A stretch of DNA of 64,000 nucleotides, from positions 12,552,501 through 12,616,500 of the forward strand of contig NC_134963.1 in assembly GCF_965638725.1 (NCBI RefSeq), written 5' to 3'. How positions within the stretch are numbered: position 1 is the first letter of the stretch; every line of letters begins with the position of its first letter. Shown piece by piece: positions 53,401-64,000 of the stretch. The DNA comes from Aptenodytes patagonicus. Lineage: Eukaryota > Chordata > Aves > Sphenisciformes > Spheniscidae. The notes beneath the pieces were generated by a model. That model saw nothing but the letters and a program-made list of their open reading frames with translations. It did no database searches and had not been told where the DNA came from. Made by a program: the position numbers and the translations under genes.

Positions 53401-56400
53401 GTATACTTGTGATACAGTTTCAAAATCTACTTCTGGAGAGGATTCCTTGACTGGTGGTGACATATATTTGGCAGTAAAAGCATGCCTTGTTTTTCATGAC
53501 AGCTTGTTTTTTCTTTCTTTGAGAAAGAAAGAAGGGGAGGTTCCCAGGTCTTTTTTTGTTTGTCTGTTTTAGAGCAAAAAGCCCAAACCAAACCAAATCA
53601 AGCAACCACCCTCTTCAATAAAACAATGAATCGCAAAAAAATAAATTTATTTTTGCGTGTAGGTAAGAGGTGAAAATTATGTATCCAGGCTCCCATTCAG
53701 TCTACAAATGGGTAGTATGAAATAAAAACCCCTATATTTTCTGTTGCAGCGATGTCAAAGACATTCAACATGCTTTTGGATATTTATTTTTGTTCTGACT
53801 CAGATATGTGTGTCCAGTACAACTTACTTGAAGGTGTAATTTTTCTCCGTTAATCGCTGATTGCAAATTTTGCTTCCAAGTATCCTGTTTAGTGCGTTTC
53901 CACCAGAGCGCTGGGGAGGTCAGGAGCTGAGGATGCTTTTGAGGTACAGGGACGCTGTTCTGTGTTGGTTGGAAATAATGCTCCTTTGAATGAGCAAGGT
54001 ATTCTTGTGCTTCCATGCAGGGACTGGAAGTTGTGCTCCCGTTCCTGTGGGGAAGTGAGTGCTCCAAGCTGAATGTGAAATCTGGAAATCTTCCAGTTAC
54101 TGTAATTCTTAAACACTGTGAAACATGCACTTCTTTGTTCTGTTGGCAAACACTCAGGTGAACTGAAAGGGTAGCTCAGATAATGTTTTTAACAGAAAAT
54201 GTTTTTTTGCAAGATTGTCTCTCCTGATGCCTTACTGGCTGTATACTTCAGTTTATTCTCAAAGTGAGCTCAGAGGAGTGTTTCCTCATAGCAATTTAGT
54301 TGGGACCTTGGCATTTGGTTTTGGGGGGAGAGTTTTAGGAAAGCAGCTTTCTGGAAGGGGTAGAAGAGGGAATTGGGTTTTTTAGTTGGATGTGTAAATA
54401 TATATATATGGCCTCTAATAGTGTGAAAATGTTGTTCTGAGCCTTGTGTCTGATAAACAGCAGAATTGTTCTCCGGTTACAACTTTGAAATGCCTGCCTG
54501 AGCCCTAACCAAGTCTGTGTAGGAAAAACTGGTTTTAGTGGGACATCTCAAATTACTCTTTTCTTCACTTCAGACTTGCTTTAAGTTTTTTTCTGATATG
54601 ATCTATGTTTCCATAAATTACTCAGACTTAGCAGACCTTATCTGCACATGACAATGAGATGAAATTGTAAACTTACTTTAGAAAACAAGCTATTCCTTTA
54701 ATGTAAGTGAAGCCATAGCAATTTGCTTGTTTTTCCTATGAATCACACTAAAGAATGGAATAGTGTTGAGATATGTTTACAGCTGTGGGTGCCATGACTT
54801 CACGCTTAAAATTATACCTTTAACTGTTACACTCAGATTTAACTTTGGTTTGGCAGCAAGCCTAATGGAGGCTCTTAAATATGTATATATCTTGCTCATG
54901 TAAGGCAGTTGAAAGAGGCTTTTTAGTTATACCCTTGACCTGGAATCCAGTAAAGGAAAAAAGTAGTATTGGTTCTACCTACGGAGTGAGTCCGCCCCCA
55001 ACTAAAATTAATATTTGCACAATTAACTGTAATTGATCTTCATGTACATGGCGGTGCTCTTCTTTCATGTGCCCTAGGACTGTGCTCTGGAGTCCTTGAG
55101 TTTGATTTGCTCGTCTTAATGAATGATGCTACAGTGATAGCTCACAAATGCCTCGCACTGTAGCATCAAAAATTAATTGCTTTTAGCAATAAATTGTCCT
55201 GATCACTGTATTCTCTCATACTTCTTTTAAGGAATAAAATAGTTAGTACAATGTTTGGAAAATATCAGAGACCAGTAGATTCAAGAAACATTTTCCTCAT
55301 GAGTGGCACACTCTTGCAGGATCAAAAGAAAATAGATGCATAGGGTCATTGCGGCAGTGTGAAGGTGAACGTTGATTTCTGCCTACAGCTGATAGCTCCA
55401 AAAACCAGGGGTGGGGCAGGGGAAGCCAGTTGCAAAATGTTCTTCAACTTGTCTTGAATTTACCAACTAGTATTTCTTGACTTTCTGTTTTTCTATTGCT
55501 ATAGCAATCACTGATGTAACAAACACATTAAATAGCTTTTGAAATATATAAAACCCTTGGAGGAGGCGGAGGCGGGAACTTTCTCCATCCTTGATTTTGT
55601 CATTTAACACCAGATTTCCAGCAAAAGTTGGTTATTGGGGTTTGGAGTTTTTTTCGTCTTTTTTTCCAGTTGTCTTTGAAAGAATTAACTGTCTGCTGAG
55701 ACGGGACCCTCAAACTGAATGCATGCATTCAGCAAGTTCTGAAAATGAATGATGAGTAATAGGGCAGGGAAGGAGATGCTTCATTGTCACCTTTCCAATG
55801 CTGGTACCTACCTATGAGGAGTTTTCTTTTGAAGAGAATGGAAATTGGTAAAGTGGGATACATGTTTTGGTGGGCATGGATTATTGTCACTTACCTTGTG
55901 AGGAGACAGTGGACATTTGATAATAAAACTGATATTTTAATTGTAGATTAAGAGTACCATATTGATTGAATAAATAGTTGTGGCTTTTAATGTGGGCTGA
56001 AGAGTATTTGAAGTTTTGTGCGGTCACTTCTCAAGCAGCCACATCTTTCAGAAACTGAAATATGCAGGTGAATTCACATATGGATCCAGTTTACCCCAGT
56101 TGTGTCTGGTATGAGAAGCTCCCCATGAGTTTTGAAGGACTTTTTGTATAGGAGAAAAAGTACGGACTAAAATTGTAGTTCAGAAAGACTTACATTAGAT
56201 GTCAAGAAATGTCTTCGCATTTCACCAATGAGTGTTCTAAACAACAGGTGAGGTAAACATCTGTCATGACTGACTGATTGTCTTTCCCCAAAGTAAGATC
56301 AAATTATAACTCAAGGAATTAAATGATCTCCTGACATTCCTGTCAGTGTGAATTTCTGTGATTCTGTGATAGATGTCTGCAAGTTGTAGATTTGGTCCCA

Positions 56401-59400
56401 TTAAACAAACTAAAAGACCTGTCTCTTCTATTTTAATCCATCCTTACTCTAGCCTATCTAGTATGCTTACCTTCCTTTTATAGGTTTTTTTTTTTCCTTA
56501 ATCTTGAAAGCGCTTGGATATTATGATCACTGATAAAGAAAAATACCTGATGAAGTGCAAAAATACCCGATGAAGTGCAATCTTCTCTCTTCATGTGAAC
56601 TTTAGTGAAGTTAGTTCATCTACTGCACTTTTCAAGTTGATGTGATTTATTTGTTGCTCTATTATTTGCATTCTCATATATGTACAGTAAATGCAGGGAA
56701 AGTTTATCTTGCTGCTGTTATAACAGCTTTTGTATGAGAATGATTCATGTCCAAGGCCTTTAGCATGCATTGCTATGGAAACTTCGGTGCACAGGCTTCT
56801 CCTTCCCCCCTTGGCAGAATTTTTCATAATAATTGCTCTTGTACCTGGAAGTCAGGGGAGTGATATTTGCTACTGAAACATTGAGGGGCTGAATTTCTTT
56901 GATCATCCATTTAGTAGGCTTCTTGTGCAAACAGAAAGAGGTTTTTATTTCAATTGCATAGAACTTCCCTGATCTCTGAGGTGATAGTTTTGGGGTACTT
57001 AAGCCAATCCTGCCACTGAAAAGTCTTTCCTCTTTGATTTTTATGCCCAGAAACGTGCCAGATCAGGAATCTGAACCACTTGAGAAACCTTCCCATTCAT
57101 TCTCCATTATTATTCAAGCAGACAAGTCCCCGATTGAGTTTTCCATGTGGTTTTGCAAATGGTTGTGCTGGCACAGGATGAAGAAGGAGAATAGGTGACT
57201 GGTAAAAGGTGAGAAGTTGCTTTTGTAATGGCAGTGTTGGCTTGTGGTCATGTCAGACTGGCCCATGACGAGTAGCTTATGTAAAGAGTAATGCTCTGTG
57301 CTGTCATCAGGAGACACATTTAGTTCCTAGTTCTGTCTTTCTCTGGGTCATCACTGAACAAAGTGAGTTGCAGATACTTATTGCTCAACAAGGAGGGCAA
57401 AAAGAAGTACCAGGCTTTGCCTAAGGGACTCCTTCTGCTGGTTTGGAAGGACTGTTGAGACGCTTATCAAGAAACTGCTTATCTTTTGGTGATAAGGAAG
57501 ACCTGAAACATGAAAACCAGTGCTTGTATTGACTGGGTGATTTTCTTGAGTTGGAAGTGCAAAAGAAATAACAAAACCAGAGGAATTAAGAAATAAGTAC
57601 ATAATAGGAGAACAGTAGGGTTAAAAGAGGGGGTTTTATAAGAAATTCCTAAGCAGTCAGATAGCAGAGACCCTGTAGGGTGAAGGTTCACAGTCAAAGA
57701 CAGGTGAGCTTAGACCTGTGGCCACAGGGGAAAAGAGAGCTTGACCTGCAGCTACTGATACAGAGGAAAGAGAGCTTGCAAGTGTCTCTAATGTAATGCT
57801 CTTACTGTTGTTGTTGCAGCTTTTATTAGCTGGTTACCATCTTCTCTAGCTGGGAATGAAGCGGGTCTCTGTTCCCTTGGGAATACAGAAGTTATTCATT
57901 TTTTCCCAGAAGAAGGGAGAGTGCTGCTTGGAACGCCAGCTGTAACTGGTGTGGCATATTTGCATGGTTACTGTTTGGGATGGGTGGAAGTGGTGGTGTG
58001 TCGCAATGACTGGGCATCCCTGGAATTGTTCTGTAGGTAAAGGTCTATGGAGCAGTCTGTGCCAGGCCGGAGAGCTCGCTGCTTGGATTGTTGTCTGGAC
58101 AATACTTTCACTGTATAGCTGTAGGGCTGACACACAGAATATGTTATAGAACAGTGCTTGCTGTGTCTCTGTCTTGGCATGCCTTAGCAGGCTCTGTGTT
58201 GTAAGCACTTGCCCATGAAGCAGCCAGAAATAGATGCCTAATGGCAGAGAATTTGCTAAAATTGATCTCAGCCGTGTAAAGATGCAGGTTCAGCGTAAGA
58301 TCTTGAGTTGTGGAGAAGGCGTTTGGGAAGTTACCTCTCACTAGCTGGCTGAGAAAAGGAGCTTACAGAGGAAAGTAAGCCATCAGTGTGTTTTGGTTTT
58401 GTAAAGTACTTGGGTCTAATATATGGGTCTAATACTATAGTCTAATAACTATAAATAGTTATTTGTTACTTGACTGGGTTAGCAAGAATCTGTCTGATAG
58501 CCTGATTAAATAACTTACTTCTAAAACAACTTCCTTACATGGATGTTGAATTTCAGGTGTGGTAGTGTAAGAATCCTAAAAAATGTACTTCCCTGGGAAA
58601 ACTAATGGTGTCTTTGTATTTTGAGCATATATACTAGAGTATATATGTTCTGCATCCATGCTAGAGTTTAGAAATGGGTTGGTAGTTGTTCTTGTAATGT
58701 GGCACGCAGATGAACTGCACTAAAGTAAGTCCTTCAGAAGACAGCAGTCTTTAGCATGGCCTTACCCAGTATTAATTTTCAGAATGAGAATGAAGAAGAA
58801 CGGTCTTTTCTTTGTGGATTGTCATGTAGTAAGTACCAAGAATTGCTTCTAAAATCAGTATTTAAGTCAAAGGACAGCTATGCACGGGCTTGTTACAGGC
58901 ATTTTCTGTGCATAAGTTTCCACTACTTGTTATGAGATTGAATACTTAATTTTACAAAAGTACCTTGTAGAAGGAAGATGGTTTCGTTTTTATATGTGCA
59001 GTGGAAGGCTGGTTAAATGTGACTGCACAAAGTCTACTCCAACTTGTGAAAAATTTCCTAAGTGTGGGTTTTTGTTTTGGTTTTGGCTGATCCCATTTGA
59101 GAAGAACATAGCACTGATGCCATGTTTGGCCGTGGGAGTATGCAAACTTGCACACTTGAAATATGCTTATAGGAGAATCCAGTTATATGCATATGGACTC
59201 GGTTGGACTTGTAGAAGGTAATTTAAATTTCAGTTAAAAATACAAATGGTTTTGCAAATCACTGTCTAGCATTTTGAATAATACTCAAAACTTTGAAGTA
59301 ATCTTACTTCTTGATTCTTTCATGTGATGCTGTTGTTTGCTTATTATCTCTAGTCTAGATTAATGCATTAGAAAGTGTTTATTTGGGATCAAGGGTTTCT

Positions 59401-62400
59401 AGTCTCTTAATGAACTGTCCAGTGGTTAGGATTTTAGGAATCAGTTCTGCTTTCAGGTTTTGTGCAATGCCTTGTATAATGTAGGGAAATTAGATGTTAA
59501 AAAGATGCAGGGTTTTATTACGATGAGATTCACTTCAGCATTATAAAATTATTCTTGAAGCTTGCTTGTGGGCTACTTGTGTTGGAAACTTTGGATGGAA
59601 TCTGGATGTGCCTGAGCTGCTTGCTTGACTCCTGCCGTGTGGTTACTTGTAGACTTGTCACACTGTGTGTGCTTTGCGTTGCTCTTTGTCCAACTGCCTC
59701 AGGAAGAAGGACAGTGTGAATGTATCTCCCTGGCCCCGTTTGCTGGGGTATCAGTGAACATGAGTTAAGACAGACCATAATCGCGATACCAACATTGAGT
59801 TTTTAGGATGTCCTGCTATAAGATCTCTGTGTGGAGAAGTCAGGAAACATCACTGGTCTGCGATGAGTTTATAATGACGCTATTGTACTTTTCTCGTGCA
59901 GGATGGAAGGACTTTAATTCTTGTTTCTCCCTTGCATGTAATCAGCTGTCCTAATCATCACTGCAGGCTATCAGTAGGGTTATGGTATATTAGATCATTG
60001 TTCGGAATGGGTTTGCAGGTATTCAGTTTCTTTCATTGTACCAAAGGGCCCTCAGTTTTTAATACAAAACTTAATGGATTATGCACAGGGCTGATCTATC
60101 ATCCGTGTGTCAGCCTTATTTTATCTGTTTTATAAATCTTTCTAAAATTTACAGCCTTGTTTTGACTAATGTTTAGTAATTATGATGAAATAGCATTTTA
60201 ATTATCATAGCTTGCAAAGTTGCCACCGAATGATGAATTACATAGAAAACGTTCATCTCAAAAGTATTTGCCAATTTATGAAGATATAATTATATGAACA
60301 TCAGTTAATAAAGTTTAGTGCATAACATTAGACGTGTTTAATCCCAATTGAAATTCCATTCATTTTGCTTTTCGTATAAATTTGGAGTTCCTGAAGATTC
60401 TTTTAATAGATGAATTCCACTATTTATTCTCAAATCTGAACAGGATATGAAGTTTCCCCCTTTCCTTTCACTCAAGGTCAGGTGAGGGAATGCTTCTCCC
60501 TGAATTGAAGCTAGTAACAGGACATAAAACTCGTGTGCTCATCCTTAGGCCGTTTCTTCTCGGTGTCTGCTTAGCTGTAATCATTGACTAAAAATAATAT
60601 GCAATGGACTATACTGTATATAACCTGAACAGCATTTATATGTACACTGATTGTAAGTACTTAGTTACATATTGCATGTCCCCACAATTCAGTGTATTGA
60701 TCTTCATGGATGCTCTTAAGATCTCTGTTCCACAGCCTGGAAACTAAAAGTCAAACATGACCGAAATTAAAAAAAAACTAAAAAGCTTAGGATCGTCTCT
60801 ATGTGTTGGCCAACTTTATGAGCAAGACAGACATCTGTTTTTCACTTTTAGTGTGGGGTAATGTTGAAGCTATTTATGGTAATGAACAAAAGTAGTTTCT
60901 TATTTCTTGAAAGCTTATTTGACAAGTATATAATTTCATCTAAAAGAGGCAGTCTGTTTTTCAGTGATGTTTAGTATTGAATTTCTATAGTAGAAGGTTC
61001 ATGCTTGTGTTTATATATTAAAAAAAGTATTTTAAAGTGTGTATCTAGTGGTTTGGTAATTTTCTCTAAACTGCTTTTAAATTGGGAATGGAATGAGTGA
61101 TTCTTTTAACTGTCTTGTAGATTTAGTTTTTATTTGCTTAGTGATATTTAATTTGGAGCTCTCATGTAATTCAATTATCTTTGTTCCATATCCGTAGTCT
61201 TGCTGAAATTTGGCTTTTTGGTTGGTTTTCAGAAATGTTTAGTTATCTTTTTGTAGGATAAGACTAATGCAATTAACATTGGGCATTATTCTTTTCCATT
61301 ACTTTAGCACAAGTTGTTGAAAAACCGTTGGGAGTTGCAGTGCGACTCCTGGAGCCTCTCCTCATATGTTGTACCCCCACCAACGTGGTGGCCCCCTGCT
61401 TGGCTTACTCCAGTGTGCTAGTGTTTTTCTCTTTTGGGGCCCCCAAAACTGTAGGCAATACTCGAGGTACAGCTTCACGAATGCTAAGTAGAGGGAGTGA
61501 TCATTTGTCTTGTCTTGCGAGCTGTCATCTTCTTGTTGGTTCATTCCTCAGGGTCCCTCTTAAAGGATTATCTGTCCTCTGGTATATCAACCCCACTCTC
61601 CCCAGCTGGCTGTCAACTGGGAACTTGCTGAGGCTGCCTCTGTCCCAGTGAAGTTTCAGTGTAAGCTACAGAGTAGGGTTTGGTCTGTCCAGGGTAGGAA
61701 AAAAAATCAGCGAATATTAATATTTATATTTCTGTGCTTTAAACACAAAGGTATGTTGTATCAGGAAATCTATCTAAACAACGCTGAGTTTTAAGTCTCC
61801 TGCTGAAATTTTTATGGGGAATCCTGTATCAAGTGGTCTGCAAGATGTAATAGGGAAGTAATTGTGTGTGGTTTAATAAATCCATATTGCAGCTTGTTGT
61901 GGGGTTTGGGATTTTGTTTTGTTTTGTTTTCCTGGACTAAGTGAACCTTGTCTGCCATATTGCAACTTAACTATTACCAGTTAAGACATAAGAAGTCTTG
62001 TAGGAAACAGGTTAGTGTTACTTACATGCAAGGTTGCATTAGTTGCAAACACAATAAAATTGAAGCAATTTTAATGTGTTTGAGGAAAAAAATCTGAATG
62101 TGGTGAGTTCAGAACAAATTACGACAAGGATTTTAAATTGTCCTTTGGTGGTTGTACAGATTTTGCATGCTGCAGTCTTGAATATAAAAAGTTAATTTAC
62201 AAGCTACAGGTTTTATATTCCTACATGATATGAGAACTTTAGATAAAGAGCTGCCATAAAGATTTGTCATCCAATTCTCCATTTGTATTAGAATAAGAAA
62301 AAGAATTAGCAAATGGCAGTGGAGAAATGGACACTTGCGATGACACACCTGCCTTCTTTTTCCCAATTCCAGGGCATATTCCCTTGTGGATTCCAGTCAA

Positions 62401-62450
62401 GTGTCTACTTTCCTGATTTCTATTCTCCTCATAGTCTACGGCAGTTTCAG
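26466..62450 (+). CDS. SPPL3: SPPL3, signal peptide peptidase-like 3, 5' part (exons 1-2 only)
   Basis: SPPL3 is a GxGD aspartyl intramembrane protease of the Golgi that sheds type II membrane glycosyltransferases and so tunes N- and O-glycan building. Only the first two coding exons are in the window: join 26466-26488 and 62373-62450. Together they read MAEQTYSW then [25 protein letters not shown] and two bases of an Arg codon, which fits the known vertebrate SPPL3 N terminus. The intron is 35,884 nt, GT-AG, phase 2. The catalytic YD and GxGD segments lie downstream, outside the window. The head-to-head position next to HNF1A matches the human locus. No exon 3 was found up to 64000. Confidence 0.94.
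26559..26580 (+). repeat. Short (GGGCC)n run at start of SPPL3 intron 1
   Basis: Four tandem GGGCC units about 70 nt after the exon 1 donor, within the CpG island. G-rich on both strands, with potential for secondary structure in the nascent RNA. Confidence 0.85.
26861..31820 (+). other. SPPL3: SPPL3 intron 1, proximal part
   Basis: AT-rich intronic DNA beyond the CpG island. No exon, RNA gene or clear repeat that I can support. Open frames (for example 27498..27788 and 29814..30071) lack domains. Confidence 0.7.
31826..31955. repeat. Ancient fold-back repeat with tRNA-like words
   Basis: The 5' part (cagtgattagagaactc) and the 3' part (gagtgctctcatcacca) are imperfect reverse complements about 75 bp apart. 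Between them are aggatataggagatcag, ttccatccccc and gcatctctcacctt. The arrangement resembles an old amniote repeat seen in turtles, crocodiles and birds whose ends look like opposed tRNA-type words. I cannot name the family with confidence. Confidence 0.45.
31956..40120 (+). other. SPPL3: SPPL3 intron 1, middle part A
   Basis: AT-rich intronic sequence. It has a possible recursive splice junction at 32225/32226 (CATAG|GTAAGT, weak pyrimidine tract) and a small perfect palindrome GCTAGCGTGCTAGC at about 33039..33052. Nothing coding. Confidence 0.65.
40126..40212. repeat. T-rich run followed by (CCA)n
   Basis: T runs broken by C (about 40126..40160), then a short (CCA) triplet repeat (about 40193..40212). 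They give rise to a spurious 177-codon minus-strand open frame with Lys and Trp/Gly runs. Confidence 0.85.
40213..48590 (+). other. SPPL3: SPPL3 intron 1, middle part B
   Basis: AT-rich, with no exon, RNA gene or repeat that I can recognise. Scattered AATAAA hexamers occur, as expected by base composition. Confidence 0.65.
48595..48725 (-). mobile_element. CR1-type LINE relic (old, short)
   Basis: The plus strand follows the antisense of the CR1 3' coding region: ttctaggctaaataaactcc, then a pyrimidine-rich tctctcgtagtcattttaga, then ctgcactcgttccag. This corresponds to the familiar CR1 order (ctccaggctgaacaacccc, cctcatagg, ctggaccc-gctccag). It is strongly diverged and short. Confidence 0.45.
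48726..61335 (+). other. SPPL3: SPPL3 intron 1, distal part
   Basis: AT-rich intron. It has a short (TG)n at about 50072..50091, an 11-12 bp tandem at about 50797..50823, a 20-bp tandem pair at 56541..56580, and possible recursive splice junctions at 53662/53663 and 58036/58037. No coding exon recognised. Confidence 0.65.
56541..56580. repeat. 20-bp tandem duplication
   Basis: Two adjacent 20-bp units (aaatacctgatgaagtgcaa and aaatacccgatgaagtgcaa) differing at one position. A recent small duplication. Confidence 0.95.
61340..61652 (-). mobile_element. CR1 LINE fragment (3' part of reverse transcriptase ORF)
   Basis: The plus strand carries the antisense CR1 pattern: cctctcctcata, then tggggcccccaaaactg, then gcaatactcgaggtacagct, then tcacgaatgctaagtagagg. 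The minus strand encodes [18 protein letters not shown], corresponding to the conserved LEYCVQFW region near the end of the CR1 polymerase. It is truncated at both ends and diverged. It lies about 0.7 kb before SPPL3 exon 2. Confidence 0.75.
61653..62372 (+). other. SPPL3: End of SPPL3 intron 1
   Basis: AT-rich, ending in a pyrimidine-rich acceptor (ccttctttttcccaattccag). No other feature. Confidence 0.75.
62373..62450 (+). CDS. SPPL3: SPPL3 coding exon 2 (first transmembrane segment)
   Basis: 78 nt between acceptor tcccaattccag and donor gtaaga. It encodes [25 protein letters not shown] after completing Trp8, with Arg split at the 3' end. The hydrophobic run [15 protein letters not shown] is the first membrane span. 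The sequence is identical to what I know of mammalian SPPL3, as expected for a very conserved protein. Confidence 0.95.
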
Positions 62451-64000
62451 GTAAGATTTTTCTTTAAGGTTCTGCAGAATTTTTCTTTTTCAAATAAAAA
62501 TATGGCAAGTGACTGAATACAGTTTATGTTTATGCCTTTTGTTTCATTGTATCTTTGTCAGACTGATGGCTAATGTAAATGAAATATTTCTTGCTTCTGA
62601 AAATGAAATGCAAAAGGAAGAAAAAGTAGCTAGTTGGGGTTTCTGGAAGACATAATTGTATGTCAAGTTACAAGCACATATAAGATAACTGAGAAGTTAG
62701 TCCTTGAAGACAACTCTGTAAAATTGTATTTTGGAGGGTATAAAAGGATTGTTGAGAGAGATAGGAATGTAGTGCTATCGATAGTAGAATTTTATATATA
62801 ATGTTTCAGTGTTGGTCGATTCAGTATGTCCTTGTTGTGATTGCAAACAAGTCTTGTAAAACAGATTCCCGAGTCCCAGTGCTATTTACTTGAGTGTGAG
62901 TAACAGTTTAATAGAGAAGAGGGAAACACCATCAGTGTTGAATTCCAGCAAAGTGTCTGATAAGTTTCAGTCTTCAAAAATCAAATTTGCCCCACTCTAG
63001 GAGACTTGAGTACAGTTTAGAGAAGATATTGTTGTCCCTTTAGACTTGCAGCTGGTATTATACAGATTATTTTAATGTAGTGGCACCTAAGGAATGAGAT
63101 TCATACTGACATATATATAAAAACAAAAATTAATCGCAGCATGCAAGTATTATTTTTTTCAAGTACAGCATGTTTTTCTTCCTATTTCTTGAAGAGCATC
63201 ACTTCATTTAACAAGTCTATGATAAAAGGCCATACATTCACTATGAAGTCTCTGAACTGCTATGAGTATTCCTGAAGTAGATCATAGCCATGGTCATACA
63301 TATGACAGTCGCAGCTGTTAGGATAAGAGGTTTTAAATCGCGTTCCTAAGTTAATAAAATCATATAATGAAAGAGCCAATTTTTTATAAGAGCTGTCTGT
63401 TGTTGCTAGTGAGTATTAGGTAACAGCACTGCTGATGGAATTAAAATAGGCGGCCTTAGGAAGACAAAATCTAGAGATGATGAAAATAATAAAAAAAAGG
63501 AAATAAAAGGTTGTATTTGTTTAATTTTTTCTTCAAGTTTTGAGTCCGTCTAGCATACAGTTGAGGGGCTAATTCAATTTTTAACTATTTGAATTTATGC
63601 AGTTGTGTAAAAAGGAACTATGCATCTGGCTGCAAGAAGCCATAGCATTTATTAAAATTCAATTGTGAAAACATAATGCAATATAAAACAGCAGGAGTGC
63701 TTGAACTTAAATTGCCTGCCCTTCTCAGAGCTCCTTACTCTTAAAAATTTTCCCCTGCTGTTTGCCATCCTATTCCTATATACACATGCTCTTTTACCAT
63801 CTTGTCCTATGATTTACATTTAAAACTGCTCACGTAACAAGGACTGCAAACTTCAGAACAATCTAACTTACTGGATGAAGTAATGGAATGGTGATGGATT
63901 CAAATCAATTGAGGAAATGCCCTGTTCTAGTCCACTTCCTTTGCACGTATCCTGAAGACCCCCAGATGCAAGCTATTACAGACCAAGATAGGTTCCCATA
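62451..64000 (+). other. SPPL3: Start of SPPL3 intron 2
   Basis: AT-rich sequence after the exon 2 donor gtaaga. I looked for exon 3 (the segment after YGSFR) and did not find it, so the intron continues past the window. Confidence 0.75.

Noticed and set aside
57846..58208. 120-codon minus-strand frame in SPPL3 intron 1
   Set aside because: No recognisable domain; length consistent with chance.

Overview
The window is vertebrate genomic DNA, most likely from a bird. The evidence is large GT-AG introns, a CpG-island promoter, sparse old interspersed repeats, CR1-type LINE relics, no Alu, B1 or L1, and a compact HNF1A gene (15.2 kb from start to stop codon). Another sauropsid cannot be excluded. 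Nearly all of the sequence is non-coding, and most open frames in it are chance.

Two genes can be read directly. HNF1A lies on the minus strand. All ten coding exons are present and intact (1925..17157). The joined frame is 1905 nt, or 634 residues against 631 in human, every intron is GT-AG, and the exon sizes match the human gene almost exactly. Its proximal promoter (about 17158..17470) keeps an HNF4-type DR1 and a FOXA-type site. SPPL3 lies on the plus strand, head-to-head with HNF1A and with about 9.3 kb between the two start codons. Coding exon 1 (only 23 nt) sits at 26466..26488 in a CpG island, and coding exon 2 (78 nt, first membrane span) is at 62373..62450. They are separated by a 35.9 kb first intron, and the rest of SPPL3 lies beyond the window. 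The same HNF1A/SPPL3 neighbourhood is known from human 12q24.31.

Layout: 1..1300 is a tail-to-tail zone where a possible plus-strand terminal exon of an unrecognised gene meets the HNF1A 3' end; 1925..17157 is HNF1A; 17.2..25.1 kb is the intergenic interval with a GC-rich patch carrying a near-consensus MARE, a duplicated AT-rich block and a decayed coding-like stretch (possibly retroviral env); 25.1..26.9 kb is the SPPL3 CpG island with a G-run/(GT)n tract, paired CACGTG boxes, GC boxes and two upstream ORFs; 26.5..64 kb is SPPL3 intron 1, exon 2 and the start of intron 2, with old CR1 fragments and a fold-back repeat.

The two genes have no known joint pathway. HNF1A is a nuclear liver/gut/pancreas/kidney transcription factor and SPPL3 is a widely expressed Golgi intramembrane protease. 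I found no clearly new biological system. The best second-look items are the unknown convergent exon, the env-like relic, the MARE-bearing patch upstream of HNF1A, and the loss in this species of the exon 4 poly-C tract that is the human MODY3 hotspot.
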